64,000 nucleotides of DNA from Telluria mixta (GTDB taxonomy: Bacteria; Pseudomonadota; Gammaproteobacteria; Burkholderiales; Burkholderiaceae_D): contig NZ_CP119520.1 of NCBI RefSeq assembly GCF_029223865.1, positions 5,828,001 to 5,892,000 of the forward strand, given 5' to 3'. This document shows, one piece after another, positions 53,535 to 63,107 of this stretch (positions are counted from its first letter, which is position 1; each line of letters starts with the position of its first letter). The notes under the pieces are model-generated. The model searched no databases and was not told where the DNA came from. It worked only from the letters and a program-made list of their open reading frames with translations. The position numbers were made by a program, and so were the translations under genes.

Positions 53535-54476
53535 ATGTTTGCACATAACAAACGCCTGCAGTACACCGTGCGTGTCAGTGAACCGAACCCGGGGCTGGCC
53601 AACCTGATGCTCGAACAGTTCGGCGGGCCGCAGGGCGAGCTGGCCGCAGCCATGCGTTACTTCACGCAGGCGGTCAGCGAGGACGATCCGGGCCGCAAGG
53701 ACATGCTGTTCGACATCGCGACGGAAGAACTGAGCCACCTCGAGGTGATCGGCCACATCGTCGCCATGCTCAACAAGGGCGCCAAGGGCGACCTGGCCGA
53801 AGCCGTCGACAGCGAAGCCGATCTGTACAAGAAGATCCAGGGTGCGGGCAACGACAGCCACGTGACCCAGGTGCTGTACGGCGCCGGCACGCCGCTGGTC
53901 AATTCGGCGGGCGTGCCGTGGACGGCTGCGTACATCGACACGATTGGCGAGCCGACGGCCGACCTCCGCTCCAACATCGCCGCCGAGGCGCGCGCCAAGA
54001 TCGTCTACGAGCGCCTGATCGCGCTGACCGACGACCCGGGCGTGAAAGAGGCGCTGGGCTTCCTCATGACGCGCGAGATCGCGCACCAGAAGTCGTTCGA
54101 GAAGGCGCTGTACTCGATCCAGCCGAACTTCCCGTCCGGGAAGATGCCGGGCGACCCGCGCTTCGCCAACACCTACTTCAACATGTCGCAGGGTCCGGGC
54201 GAGATGCGCGGCTCCTGGAACCAGGGCGAGAACTGGGACTTCGTCACGGACCGCGAGAAGCAGATGGCCGTCGACGGCGGCACGGGCGAGGCCGAAGTCA
54301 GGCTGCCGGCGAAGGAAGTCGACCTGCTCAAGCAGATGGCCGAGCGCACGATGTCCGACCCGAACGTCGATCCGCAGACAGGTGCGGAGCTGGGCATGGG
54401 TAACCAGACGCTGGCTGACGGCATGACCGTGCAGCCGGGTACGCAGCCGAGCCCGGGGGCGCCGAAGCTTCACTGA
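53535..54476 (+). CDS. Manganese (non-haem) catalase
   Basis: A 313-aa dimanganese catalase degrading H2O2. Ligand positions visible: Glu35 (GGPQGELAAAMRY), Glu65 and His68 (DIATEELSHLEVIGH), the second-half Glu (AAEARAKIVYERL) and His (MTREIAHQKSFEKAL). The C-terminal part is hydrophilic and of normal length. ATG 53535 follows GGAGG at ideal distance. Divergent from a haemerythrin gene; together they form an oxidant-defence pair. Confidence 0.95.
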   Translation: MFAHNKRLQYTVRVSEPNPGLANLMLEQFGGPQGELAAAMRYFTQAVSEDDPGRKDMLFDIATEELSHLEVIGHIVAMLNKGAKGDLAEAVDSEADLYKKIQGAGNDSHVTQVLYGAGTPLVNSAGVPWTAAYIDTIGEPTADLRSNIAAEARAKIVYERLIALTDDPGVKEALGFLMTREIAHQKSFEKALYSIQPNFPSGKMPGDPRFANTYFNMSQGPGEMRGSWNQGENWDFVTDREKQMAVDGGTGEAEVRLPAKEVDLLKQMAERTMSDPNVDPQTGAELGMGNQTLADGMTVQPGTQPSPGAPKLH

Positions 54477-54479
54477 CCG

Positions 54480-54556
54480 TCATCCCCGCGAAAGCGGGGA
54501 TCCATACTGAATCGATCAGGACGCTCAGCATGGGTTCCCGCGTGCGCGGGAACGAC
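54480..54556. repeat. Paired, inverted REP-like palindromes
   Basis: Hairpins ATCCCCGC/GCGGGGAT (54482-54501) and GTTCCCGC/GCGGGAAC (54534-54552) face each other, each with a CCAT tail. Same organisation as 43244-43324. It separates the catalase and ZIP genes and may also work as a terminator. Confidence 0.7.
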
Positions 54557-54582
54557 GGGTCGTTCTTTTACTGAGCCCGCGC

Positions 54583-55496
54583 ATGGAATCACCCTTGACC
54601 AAACAACCCGCACTGTCCTGGATGCTGCGCCCCCGCCGCCTCGCCGGCTGCGCCGTCTGCCTCCTCGGCTGCGCGGTCCTCATCTTCACGGGCTTCGGCT
54701 ATCTGGCCGGCCTCCTGCAGGACGTCCCGCACGTGCGCGGTGCGCTGGTCGGCGGCGCCACCGCGGCCGCCGCCACGGCGCTCGGTACCCTGCCTATCCT
54801 GCTGTCCCAGAATTTTTCCAGTCGCACCTACGACTGCTTCCTCGGCTTCGGCGGCGGCGTGATGCTGGGTGCGACCGCTTTCTCGCTCGTGATCCCCGCA
54901 CTCGCCGCGGCAAAGACGGGCGGGGCGGGCAACTGGGGGCGAGCCTGTCCGTCGGCGCCGGCATCATGGCCGGCGCGGCGCTGCTGCTCGTCCTCGACCG
55001 CTGCATTTCCACCGACGGGATCCTCGCCCACGACGATCCACGCACAGCCCACTCCCTCAAGCGCGCCTGGATGTTCGTATGGGCCGTCGCACTTCACAAC
55101 CTGCCGGAAGGTCTCGCGATTGGCGTCGCGTATGCAGGCGTCGACGTCGACAAGGCCAATTCGCTCGCGACCGGCATCTCGATCCAGGACGTGCCGGAAG
55201 GTCTCGTTGTCGCGCTGGCCCTGCGCACCGTCGGCTATGGACGGGGCCTGTCGGCGGCGCTGGGCGTCGCGTCCGGACTGATCGAACCGGTGGCCGCCGT
55301 CGCGGGCGCCGTCCTGATCGGCATCTCCGCCGGCCTGCTGCCGTTCGCGCTGGCCGCCGCGGCGGGCGCGATGCTGTTCGTGATCGTCAACGACGTCGTG
55401 CCGGAAGCGCAGCAGAACGGCAACGGCACCTGGGCCAGCGTGGCCCTCGTCGGCGGCTTCATCCTCATGACGGTGCTCGACACGGCGCTCGGCTGA
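54583..55496 (+). pseudogene. ZIP-family metal transporter, one frameshift
   Basis: The first part (MESPLTKQPALSW, then helices and LLSQNFSSRTYDCFLGFGGGVMLGATAFSLVIPAL) runs in one frame to about 54935. The rest continues in another: MAGAALLLVLDRCI, VAVALHNLPEGLAIGVAYAG with the metal-binding HNLPEG motif, SIQDVPEGLVVALAL, and an end at LDTALG. Adding one G to the five-G run at 54935-54939 gives one protein of about 304 aa through GNWGASLSVGAGIMAG. The second HxxPEG is QDVPEG, as in some bacterial ZIPs. Probable divalent-metal importer; the break is probably a sequence error. Confidence 0.88.
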
Positions 55497-55608
55497 TACC
55501 GAAATCGCAATCGCCTGGCTGTTTTATTTCATTGGTGGCGCCCACCCGTATTGCCTAAGCTGGTGGCGGGTTCAACCCATCCATACATATAAAACACAGG
55601 AGACTCAC

Positions 55609-56976
55609 ATGTTCAAGAAGCTGCTGGCAGCGTGCTGCCTCGCGCTCGGCTGCGCCTCGGCCGGGGCCATCGACCTGCTGGGCGTGCAGAACGCCCACGA
55701 CCCGGGCACCATCACCAAGGACGGCGACACGTACTTCAACTTCACGACCGGCACCGGCATCTGGTACTCCACGTCGAAGGACCTCAAGACGTGGGCGGCG
55801 GGCCCGGCGCCCGTGTTCGCGACCCCGCCGGCCTGGGTCACGCAAAAGATCCCGAATTTCTCCGGCTCGTACTGGGCGCCGGACGTGATCCAGATGAACG
55901 GCTATTACTACCTGTACTACTCGGTGTCGTCGTTCGGCACGTCGTCGTCCGCGATCGGCGTGGCGCGCAGTCTCTCCTTGAAGAACCCGAGCTGGCAAGA
56001 CCTCGGCATCGTCGTGCAATCGTATGGCGGCAGCGCGGAGATCAATGCCATCGACCCCGCGCTGTTCCGCGACCACGACGGCAAGGTCTACCTGAGCTAC
56101 GGCTCGTTCTTCGGCGGCATCGGACTGGCCGAGATCGACCAGTCCACCGGCAAGCTGGCCGGCAGCGTGACGACGATCTGGGGCGGCGGCGGCAAGGACA
56201 TCGAGGCGCCGTACATCACGCGCGACGGCGGCTATTATTACCTGTTCGTGAACCGCGGCAGCTGCTGCCACGGCGCCGATTCCACCTATTACGTCGAAGT
56301 GCAGCGCGCGACGAACATCCGGGGCCCGTACTCCGGCACGCGTACGATCCTCCCGGTCACCGACGGCAAGTACCGGGGCCCCGGCCACATCGCGGACCTG
56401 CGCCAGGACGGCTGCCATTTCGTCTCCACGCACTACTACGACCTGACCGACAACGGCAACGCGAAGCTGGACATCCAGCGCATGACGTACAGTGCCGGCT
56501 GGCCGGTCCTGACCCGCAACTTCACGGACTTCGCGGGCTGCGGCGGCATCAGCGACGGCGTCTACGCGTTCAAGTCGCGCCTGTCGGGCAAGGTAACGGG
56601 CGTGGCGGGTGCGTCGACCGCGGACGGCGCCCTCGTGCAGCAGGCGACGGACACGAACGCGCGCCACCAGCAGTGGTACGTGATCGGCCACGGCGACGGG
56701 TACTACAGCGTCATCAACGCCAACAGCCTGCGGAGCCTGGACGACTACAATAACTCCACGACGGCCGGCACGAATATCGCCCAGTGGGGCTACTGGGCGG
56801 GGCAGGGACAGCAATGGCGCTTCGCCAGCCCGGCAGCCGGCTACTATACGGTCGCGAACCAGCTCTCCGGCATGGTGCTGGACGTGCAGAACAAGAGCAC
56901 GGCCGATGGCGCGCAGATCATCCAGTATCCGTCCAACGGCGGCACCAACCAGCAGTGGTCGCTGATCCGAAAATAG
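55609..56976 (+). CDS. Secreted GH43 arabinanase-type protein with C-terminal ricin-like lectin domain
   Basis: A 455-aa exported enzyme (signal peptide to about ASAGAID). The GH43 catalytic residues are readable in QNAHDPGTI (base Asp), EINAIDPALF (pKa Asp) and GKDIEAPYI (acid Glu). WYSTSKDLKTW and SYWAPDVIQMNGYYYLYYSVSS are typical of endo-1,5-alpha-L-arabinanases. From residue about 325 a ricin-type beta-trefoil (QQWYVIGHGDGYYSVIN, QQWRFASPAAGYY, NQQWSLIRK, three QxW repeats) should bind polysaccharide. It probably attacks arabinan outside the cell and could feed the receptor/GH43 module at 3-7 kb. Confidence 0.92.
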   Translation: MFKKLLAACCLALGCASAGAIDLLGVQNAHDPGTITKDGDTYFNFTTGTGIWYSTSKDLKTWAAGPAPVFATPPAWVTQKIPNFSGSYWAPDVIQMNGYYYLYYSVSSFGTSSSAIGVARSLSLKNPSWQDLGIVVQSYGGSAEINAIDPALFRDHDGKVYLSYGSFFGGIGLAEIDQSTGKLAGSVTTIWGGGGKDIEAPYITRDGGYYYLFVNRGSCCHGADSTYYVEVQRATNIRGPYSGTRTILPVTDGKYRGPGHIADLRQDGCHFVSTHYYDLTDNGNAKLDIQRMTYSAGWPVLTRNFTDFAGCGGISDGVYAFKSRLSGKVTGVAGASTADGALVQQATDTNARHQQWYVIGHGDGYYSVINANSLRSLDDYNNSTTAGTNIAQWGYWAGQGQQWRFASPAAGYYTVANQLSGMVLDVQNKSTADGAQIIQYPSNGGTNQQWSLIRK

Positions 56977-57060
56977 CGCGGCCGGGCGGCAGGGCGCACG
57001 CGTGTGACGTGCGCCCGATGCGCTGTGGTACATTGTTGCCAATCCGCACGGCAATCCTTC

Positions 57061-59967
57061 ATGACCACAGCACAACCCCTTTGTTCCTGGCCCGAGGCGA
57101 CCCGCCTGGCCGCGCTCGACCGTTACGGCATTCTCGACACGCCGACGGAAGCGGCCTTCGATGCCATCGTCCGCCTGCTGGCCGACCTGTTCGACGCACC
57201 GATTGCCGCCGTCAACCTGATCGCCGGCAACCGCCAGTGGTTCAAGGCGGAGATCGGCCTGGGCGTGCGCCAGATGCCGCTGGACGACTCCATCTGCAAG
57301 TTCGCGCTGCTGGAAGACAGCGTGATGGTCGTCCCGGACACGACCTGCGACACCCGGTTCGCCTGCAATCCCCTCGTGACCGGCCAGCCCGGCTTGCGCT
57401 TCTACGCGGGCGCGCTGCTGCGCACGCCGGAAGGCATCCCGCTTGGCACGTTGTGCATCCTCGACCTGCGCCCGCGCCCTGAAGGGATCACCGTGCAGCA
57501 GCGCCTTGCCCTGCGCACCCTGGGCGACCAGGTGATGACCCTGATGGAACTGCGCCGCGCGGAACACGAGCGGCACACGGCCGAACAGGCGCTGCGCCGC
57601 ACGCGCGCGGAACTGGACGAGACCCGCAACACGGCACGCGCCTTGCGCAACCGCCTGGACGCGTTGCTGGCCGCGGCGCCGGTCGGCATCAGTTATGCGG
57701 ACCGTGACGGCAAGCTCGTCCTGTGCAACGACGAGCTGGAACGGCTGTGGGGCGACTATCCGCGCTCGTCGAACGTGGCCGAATACGCGGACTGGAAAGG
57801 GTGGTGGGCCGACCATTCGGAACGCCACGGCCGTCCCGTCGCGCCCGAGGAATGGGCGCAGGCCCGCGCGCTGCGCGGCGAGCGGGCCGATGGCGACGTC
57901 ATCGAGATCGAGCCGTTCGACACCCCGGGTCGGCGCCGCACGGTGATCCTGCGCGCGGCACCCGTGCTCGGGCCGAACGGCGACATCGCCGGTTCCGTCA
58001 CCGCCGTCATGGACATCACAAACCAGGTGCATACGGAAAGCACGGCGCAGGCCTGGCGCGCGCGCCTGGAAGCGATCCTCGAGGCGGGCGAGATCGGCAC
58101 GTGGGTACTGGACCTCAGGACGGGCAAGGTGCACGCGGACGCGAACGTGGCCGCCATGTTCTCCGTGGCGCCGGGCCTGGACCCGGGCGGCGCCCCGCTC
58201 GACGCCTACCTGCAAGCCATCCACCCGGACGACGTCGACACCGTGCGCGGGAGCCTGGAGCGCGCGGTGGCGGCGCGCGAGCCGCACCAGGTCGTGCATC
58301 GCGTGCTGGCCCGCGACGGTGCTGTCCGGACGGTCAATGCGCGCGGCCGCGTGGAAGTCGACGAGTCCGGGACGCCCGTGCGCATGGCCGGCGTCGTGTT
58401 CGACATCTCGCGCCAGGCGGCGGCGGAAGCGGACCTGCGCAACAGCGAGTCGGCGCGGCGCGCGGGCGAGCAGCGCTACCGCACCGTGCTGGAATCGATC
58501 GACGTGGGCTTCTGCATCATCGAGATGATGTTCGACGCCGCCGGCGAGCCTTGCGACTACCGCATGCTCGAAGTGAACCCCGCGTTCGTGCGGCACACAG
58601 GGCTCGTCGACGCGGCCGGCAAGACGATCCGCGAACTGGTGCCGACGCACGATATCCGCTGGTCGCGCATCTATGGCCGCGTGGCGAAGACGGGCCTGCC
58701 CGTGCGCATCGAACAATACACGGCCAACCTCGGACGCTGGCTGGACGTGTACGCGGCGCGCCTGGGCGATGCCGACAGCCGCCAGGTCGCCATCTTCCTG
58801 CGCGACGTGACGGAGGAGCGCGCCCGCAGCGAGACCCTGCGCGACCTCGCGGACAACCTCGCCGAGGCGAACCGGCGCCAGTCCGAATTCCTCGCCACGC
58901 TCGCGCACGAGCTGCGCAACCCGCTGGCCCCCGTCCGCACGGGCCTGGACCTGCTGCGCATCGGCGCCGACAAGCCGGACGTGCTCGCGCGCGTGCGGCC
59001 GATGATGGAGCGCCAGGTGAACCACCTCGTGCACCTCGTCGACGACCTGCTCGACCTGGCGCGCATCAACAGCGGCAAGGTCGAACTGAAGAAGGCCGTC
59101 GTGCCGCTGAAGGACGTCGTGCTGCGCGCGATCGAGATGACCCTGCCCGTGATCGAGGCGAAGCGCCACGACTTCCACGTCGATGTGGGCGACGAACCCC
59201 TTGCCGTCCATGCGGACGCCACGCGCCTGTCCCAGGTGATCGGCAACCTGCTGACCAATGCGGCCAAGTACACGCCGGAGGGCGGCAGCGTCGGCCTCGG
59301 CGTGCGCCGCGCCGGGAATCGCGTCCGTATCGAAGTCGCGGACAGCGGCATCGGCATCCCGAAAGCGGCGCTGCCGCGCATCTTCGACATGTTTACGCAG
59401 GTGGGGCGCCATCCCGAACAGGAATCCGGCGGCCTGGGCATCGGCCTGCATCTCGTGCGCCAGATGACGGAACTGCACGGCGGTTCCGTGCGCGCCGACA
59501 GCGCGGGTCCGGGCAAGGGCAGTACGTTCGTCGTCGAACTGCCGCTGGCCACCGGCGCGCAGCCGGCCGCGCAGCACACGGACGACGGCGCGGGACGGGC
59601 CACGGCCGGCCTGCGCATCCTCGTCGCGGACGACAACGCGGATGCGGCCGAGCTGCTGCGCGAACTGCTGGCGCGGCATGGGCACACGGTCGACGTGGTC
59701 GGCAACGGCCACGCGGCGCTGGAAGCGGCGGCGCGGGTAAATCCCGACGTGGCGTTACTGGATATCGGCATGCCGGGCCTGAACGGCCACGACGTCGCGC
59801 GCCGCCTGCGCGCGCAGCCGGGCACGCGCGCGACCCGGCTCGTGGCGTTGTCCGGCTGGGGCACGGATGCCGATCGGGCCCGCTCGGCGGACGCCGGCTT
59901 CGACTGCCACCTCACCAAGCCCGTCGAGCTGCAGGCGCTGCTCGACATCGTGGCCGGCCGGCGCTGA
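57061..59967 (+). CDS. GAF-multi-PAS hybrid histidine kinase with one receiver
   Basis: A 968-aa soluble sensor. The N-terminal GAF (RYGILDTPTEAAFDAIVRLLADLFDAPIAAVNLI, DDSICKFALLE) is followed by a coiled linker and three PAS/PAC units. A HisKA domain carries His616 (TLAHELRNPLAPVR). The HATPase has LLTNAAKYTPEGG, ADSGIGIPK and QESGGLGIGLHLVRQM, and one receiver has Asp901 (ALLDIGMPG). There are no membrane helices. It belongs to a different kinase subgroup (HELRNPL) from the two HDFNN kinases. ATG 57061 was chosen; the frame is open 19 codons upstream. It converges on the CSS-EAL gene with a 3-bp gap. Confidence 0.92.
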   Translation: MTTAQPLCSWPEATRLAALDRYGILDTPTEAAFDAIVRLLADLFDAPIAAVNLIAGNRQWFKAEIGLGVRQMPLDDSICKFALLEDSVMVVPDTTCDTRFACNPLVTGQPGLRFYAGALLRTPEGIPLGTLCILDLRPRPEGITVQQRLALRTLGDQVMTLMELRRAEHERHTAEQALRRTRAELDETRNTARALRNRLDALLAAAPVGISYADRDGKLVLCNDELERLWGDYPRSSNVAEYADWKGWWADHSERHGRPVAPEEWAQARALRGERADGDVIEIEPFDTPGRRRTVILRAAPVLGPNGDIAGSVTAVMDITNQVHTESTAQAWRARLEAILEAGEIGTWVLDLRTGKVHADANVAAMFSVAPGLDPGGAPLDAYLQAIHPDDVDTVRGSLERAVAAREPHQVVHRVLARDGAVRTVNARGRVEVDESGTPVRMAGVVFDISRQAAAEADLRNSESARRAGEQRYRTVLESIDVGFCIIEMMFDAAGEPCDYRMLEVNPAFVRHTGLVDAAGKTIRELVPTHDIRWSRIYGRVAKTGLPVRIEQYTANLGRWLDVYAARLGDADSRQVAIFLRDVTEERARSETLRDLADNLAEANRRQSEFLATLAHELRNPLAPVRTGLDLLRIGADKPDVLARVRPMMERQVNHLVHLVDDLLDLARINSGKVELKKAVVPLKDVVLRAIEMTLPVIEAKRHDFHVDVGDEPLAVHADATRLSQVIGNLLTNAAKYTPEGGSVGLGVRRAGNRVRIEVADSGIGIPKAALPRIFDMFTQVGRHPEQESGGLGIGLHLVRQMTELHGGSVRADSAGPGKGSTFVVELPLATGAQPAAQHTDDGAGRATAGLRILVADDNADAAELLRELLARHGHTVDVVGNGHAALEAAARVNPDVALLDIGMPGLNGHDVARRLRAQPGTRATRLVALSGWGTDADRARSADAGFDCHLTKPVELQALLDIVAGRR

Positions 59968-59970
59968 CGT

Positions 59971-61541
59971 TCAGCCCCGGACTGGCCGGCGTGCGTATGA
60001 CGTCAGCCTGGCGACGTCGGCGAACGACATCGGCTTGCCGTACAGCCAACCTTGCGCATAATGCACGCCGTGCGTGCGCAGGAACTCGGCCTGGGCTTCG
60101 CTTTCGACGCCTTCGGCGATCATCCTGAGGTCGAGCGTGCGCGCCATCGCCATGATGTGGCCGACGACCTGGCTCGTGGGCGCGCCGGTGCCGATCGCTT
60201 CGATGAACGAGCGATCGATCTTGAGGAAATCGAGGTCCAGGGTTTCGAGGTACGACAGGCTCGAGTAGCCGGTGCCGAAGTCGTCGATGGCGACGTCGAT
60301 GCCGCGGTCGCGCAGGGCCGCGATCACGGCCCGCGCCGAGTCGAGGTGGAGGAAGCCCCGTTCCGTGATCTCGACGATCAGGTTCGTCGGCCGCGCACCC
60401 GTGCGCGCCAGCAGCGCATCGATCCGCTCGACGACCGCGCACGACCGCAGGTCGGCGGGCGACAGGTTGATCCCGATATGGAAGTCGGGGTGGCGGGCGA
60501 GGAAGTCGCCGGCGTCGCGTTCGACCAGGTCCAGCACGCGCGCCGTCACGCGCGTGATCAGGCTCGTCTGCTCGGCCACGGGAATGAACAGGTCGGGGCC
60601 GACATCTTCCCCGCTCGGGGTTGCCAGCGCAGCAGGGCCTCGGCGCCGACGCACGCGCCGCTGCGCATGTCGATCAGCGGCTGGTACAGCAGGTAAAATT
60701 CGCCGCGGCGCAGGGCGCTGCGCAGCGCCGACGTCATCGACATCCGCTGGCGTGCCAGCAGCAGGATCGCGGCGGCCGCCGCCAGTCCGCCGAACAGGCC
60801 GGCCGGGACCAGGCGGCGCGTCGTCGCGGCGACGCGCTCGTGCAGGTAGCGGGCCGGCACGGCGGCCACGGCGACCGTCGTGACGAAACGCCGCGAGCGG
60901 ACGAGCGCCACGAGGCGGTCGCCGGCGACGAAGGTGGTCTCGCCGCGGGCGCCGACGCGGTCCATCCAGGCCGGATCGACTGGGCCGCGCGCCATCACCG
61001 CGCGCCGGCCTTCCAGGTGCAGCACGCCGAGCGCGACGTCCGGCACGGCGGTCCAGATGTCGAGCGGCAGGTCGCGGTGCACGACGACGATCACGCCCTC
61101 GCGTGCGAGGCCGATCAGCGGATTGCGGCCGCCGGCGACGAGCGGCACGGCGTCGTACACGGCCACGTCGCGCGACGTGTGGAACGCCTCCCGGTTGAGG
61201 TGGACGGGCGGGCCGCCCTGCGACGAACATTCCATGGTGTCGCCGTTCAGGTGGCCGACGGCCTGGATGTAGGTGGAGGTCAGGTCGATTTCGCGCATTG
61301 CGGCGCGGGCGGCGTCCGAACATGAGGCGAGCCCCGCGCGCCGCAGCTGCGAGATCGCTTCCATTGCCTGGCGCGCCGTCTCGTCGGTACGGTGCAGCAC
61401 GTCGCGCGCATAGTTGAGCGCCAGTTCCGCTTCCGCATCGTACGCCTGGCGTCGCGCCTCGTGCAGGGCGATCCAGGGCGGGCCGCCCGCCGCCAGGGCC
61501 GCGGCCAGCAGGGTCAGCGCGAAGGTTGCCCGCGTACGCAT
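59971..61541 (-). pseudogene. CSS-motif EAL-domain c-di-GMP phosphodiesterase, one frameshift
   Basis: The 5' part (61541 to about 60620) gives an N-terminal membrane helix and a periplasmic CSS-motif domain (GLASCSDAAR, TMECSSQGG), a second helix, and the start of the EAL domain (GAEALLRWQP). The rest is in another frame: GPDLFIPVAEQTSLI, INLSPADLRS, VEITERGFL, AIDDFGTGYSSLSYL, KIDRSFI, MIAEGVES. Adding one base to the GGGG run at 60617-60620 joins them as RWQPPSGEDVGPDLF. Family knowledge: the CSS cysteines are redox-sensed by Dsb proteins and gate the phosphodiesterase. The active-site residues are intact if the shift is an error. Confidence 0.88.
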
Positions 61542-61555
61542 CCGTCACCGTCGAT

Positions 61556-61583
61556 TAAAAAAAGCCCCGGGGATACCGGGGCT
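61556..61583 (-). terminator. Rho-independent terminator of the MFS gene
   Basis: On the minus strand AGCCCCGG pairs with CCGGGGCT (61583-61576 and 61570-61563), followed by TTTTTTT (61562-61556). It lies 25 bp after the MFS stop. Confidence 0.85.
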
Positions 61584-61607
61584 TGAGCTCTGCTATCTAT
61601 ATAGGGT

Positions 61608-62954
61608 TCAGTTGCGGATCTCGAGCGCCCGGTTCAGGCTGAGCGCGGCCAGCGAGCCGACGGCGCCGGACAGCAGGTACAGGCTGACGTAACCTAGGCC
61701 GAAGTTGGCGGCCAGGCCCAGCGCGACGAGCGGGGCGAACGCGGCGCCCACGAGCCAGGCGAGGTCCGACGTGAGGGCCGCGCCCGTGTAGCGGTATTGC
61801 GGCAGGAAGTTCGACGTCACGGCGCCGGCGGCCTGGCCGTACGAGAGGCCCAGCAGCAGGAAGCCCACCAGGATGAACGTGTTCTGGCCGGTCACGCCGC
61901 CATCCATCAGCGTCGGGATGAAGCCGGAGAACAGGGCGATCAGCGCGGCGAGAGTGCCCAGCGTGTTGCGGCGGCCGAACTTGTCGGCGATGAGGCCCGA
62001 CGCCAGGACGCCCACGATGCCGAGCCCCGCGCCCATCATCTGGACTTCGAGGAATTGCGACATCGAGCGGGTATCGTACAGCTGGATCCACGACAGCGGG
62101 AACACGGTCACCAGGTGGAACAGGGCATAGCTGGCCAGGGCGGCGAGGGCGCCGATGACGATGTTCGTGCCCTGGTTGCCGATCACTTCGCGGGCCGGGG
62201 CCGGGTCCAGCTCGTGCTCGTCGAGCAGGTGGGTATAGTCCGGCGTCGAAACGAGGCGCAGGCGGGCGAACAGGGCGACGACGTTGATCGCGAAGGCGAC
62301 ATAGAACGGATAGCGCCAGCCCCACACGAGGAAATCGTCCTGCGACAGCTCGGCCATCAGGTACGAAAACAGGCCCGCCGCGATGATGAATCCCGTTGGT
62401 GCGCCAAGTTGTCCCAACATGGCGTACCATCCTCGCTTGTTTTGCGGCGCGTTCAGCGCGAGCAGCGACGGCAGCCCGTCCCACGACCCGCCCTGGGCGA
62501 CGCCCTGGCCGATGCGCAGGATGGCGAGGGCGACGATGGACCACTCGCCCCAGCGGGAATAGGTGGGCAGCATCGAGATGGCGACCGTGGCGGAACCCAT
62601 CAGGAAGAGGGCGATGGTCAGCTTGATCTCGCGACTGTAATGACGCTGGATGACCATGAAGACCAGCGACGCGACCGGCCTTGCCACATAGGCCAGCGCG
62701 AAGATGGCAAAAGAATAAAGCGTACCTTCGAGCCGGTCCGCGAACGGGAAGAACACGGCGGGGAATACGAGCACCGAAGCGATCGCGTAAACGAAGAAGT
62801 CGAAGTATTCGGAAGCGCGGCCGATGACGACGCCGACCGCGATCTCGCCAGGGGCGATTTTCGTGTCGCGGCTGTTGATGTTCCGGGCCCCGGAGTGGGG
62901 TGCTGTGATTGGAGCGGCTCCTACGCCGCCGTACGTGTTCGGGGTGCCTTGCAT
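61608..62954 (-). CDS. MFS transporter, metabolite:H+ symporter type
   Basis: A 448-aa inner-membrane protein with twelve helices. VGVVIGRASEYFDFFVYAIASVLVFP, LILRIGQGVAQGGSWDGLPSLLAL and DKFGRRNTLG are the hallmarks of the MHS (metabolite:H+ symporter) family, which includes ShiA, KgtP and ProP-like carriers. The substrate may be an organic acid or osmolyte; it cannot be read. ATG 62954 (MQGTPNTYGG) follows GGAGACGAAG; the frame is open further upstream. Divergent from cyoA. Confidence 0.9.
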   Translation of the reverse strand: MQGTPNTYGGVGAAPITAPHSGARNINSRDTKIAPGEIAVGVVIGRASEYFDFFVYAIASVLVFPAVFFPFADRLEGTLYSFAIFALAYVARPVASLVFMVIQRHYSREIKLTIALFLMGSATVAISMLPTYSRWGEWSIVALAILRIGQGVAQGGSWDGLPSLLALNAPQNKRGWYAMLGQLGAPTGFIIAAGLFSYLMAELSQDDFLVWGWRYPFYVAFAINVVALFARLRLVSTPDYTHLLDEHELDPAPAREVIGNQGTNIVIGALAALASYALFHLVTVFPLSWIQLYDTRSMSQFLEVQMMGAGLGIVGVLASGLIADKFGRRNTLGTLAALIALFSGFIPTLMDGGVTGQNTFILVGFLLLGLSYGQAAGAVTSNFLPQYRYTGAALTSDLAWLVGAAFAPLVALGLAANFGLGYVSLYLLSGAVGSLAALSLNRALEIRN

Positions 62955-63061
62955 GTTCTTCGTCTCCTTTTCTAAGCCAACGGCCGTTCGGACCCACAAA
63001 AATATGCTGCAACACGGAAAGGGTAGGACAAAACGTCCAATCGCCAAACGCACGCCGTTGG

Positions 63062-63095
63062 CGTTACATTAGCATGTTATTTTTCCCATGTAACG
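63062..63095. promoter_or_regulatory. 8-bp perfect inverted repeat upstream of cyoA
   Basis: CGTTACAT (63062-63069) and ATGTAACG (63088-63095) are exact reverse complements with an 18-nt spacer, ending 12 bp before the cyoA ATG in the divergent MFS/cyoA region. Candidate operator or leader hairpin. Confidence 0.45.
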
Positions 63096-63107
63096 TAAAA
63101 CACAAGC

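Noticed and set aside
55555..59712. Minus-strand open frame of about 1385 codons over GH43 and the third kinase
   Set aside because: Same reason: antisense of strongly supported genes, no start signal, no domain.
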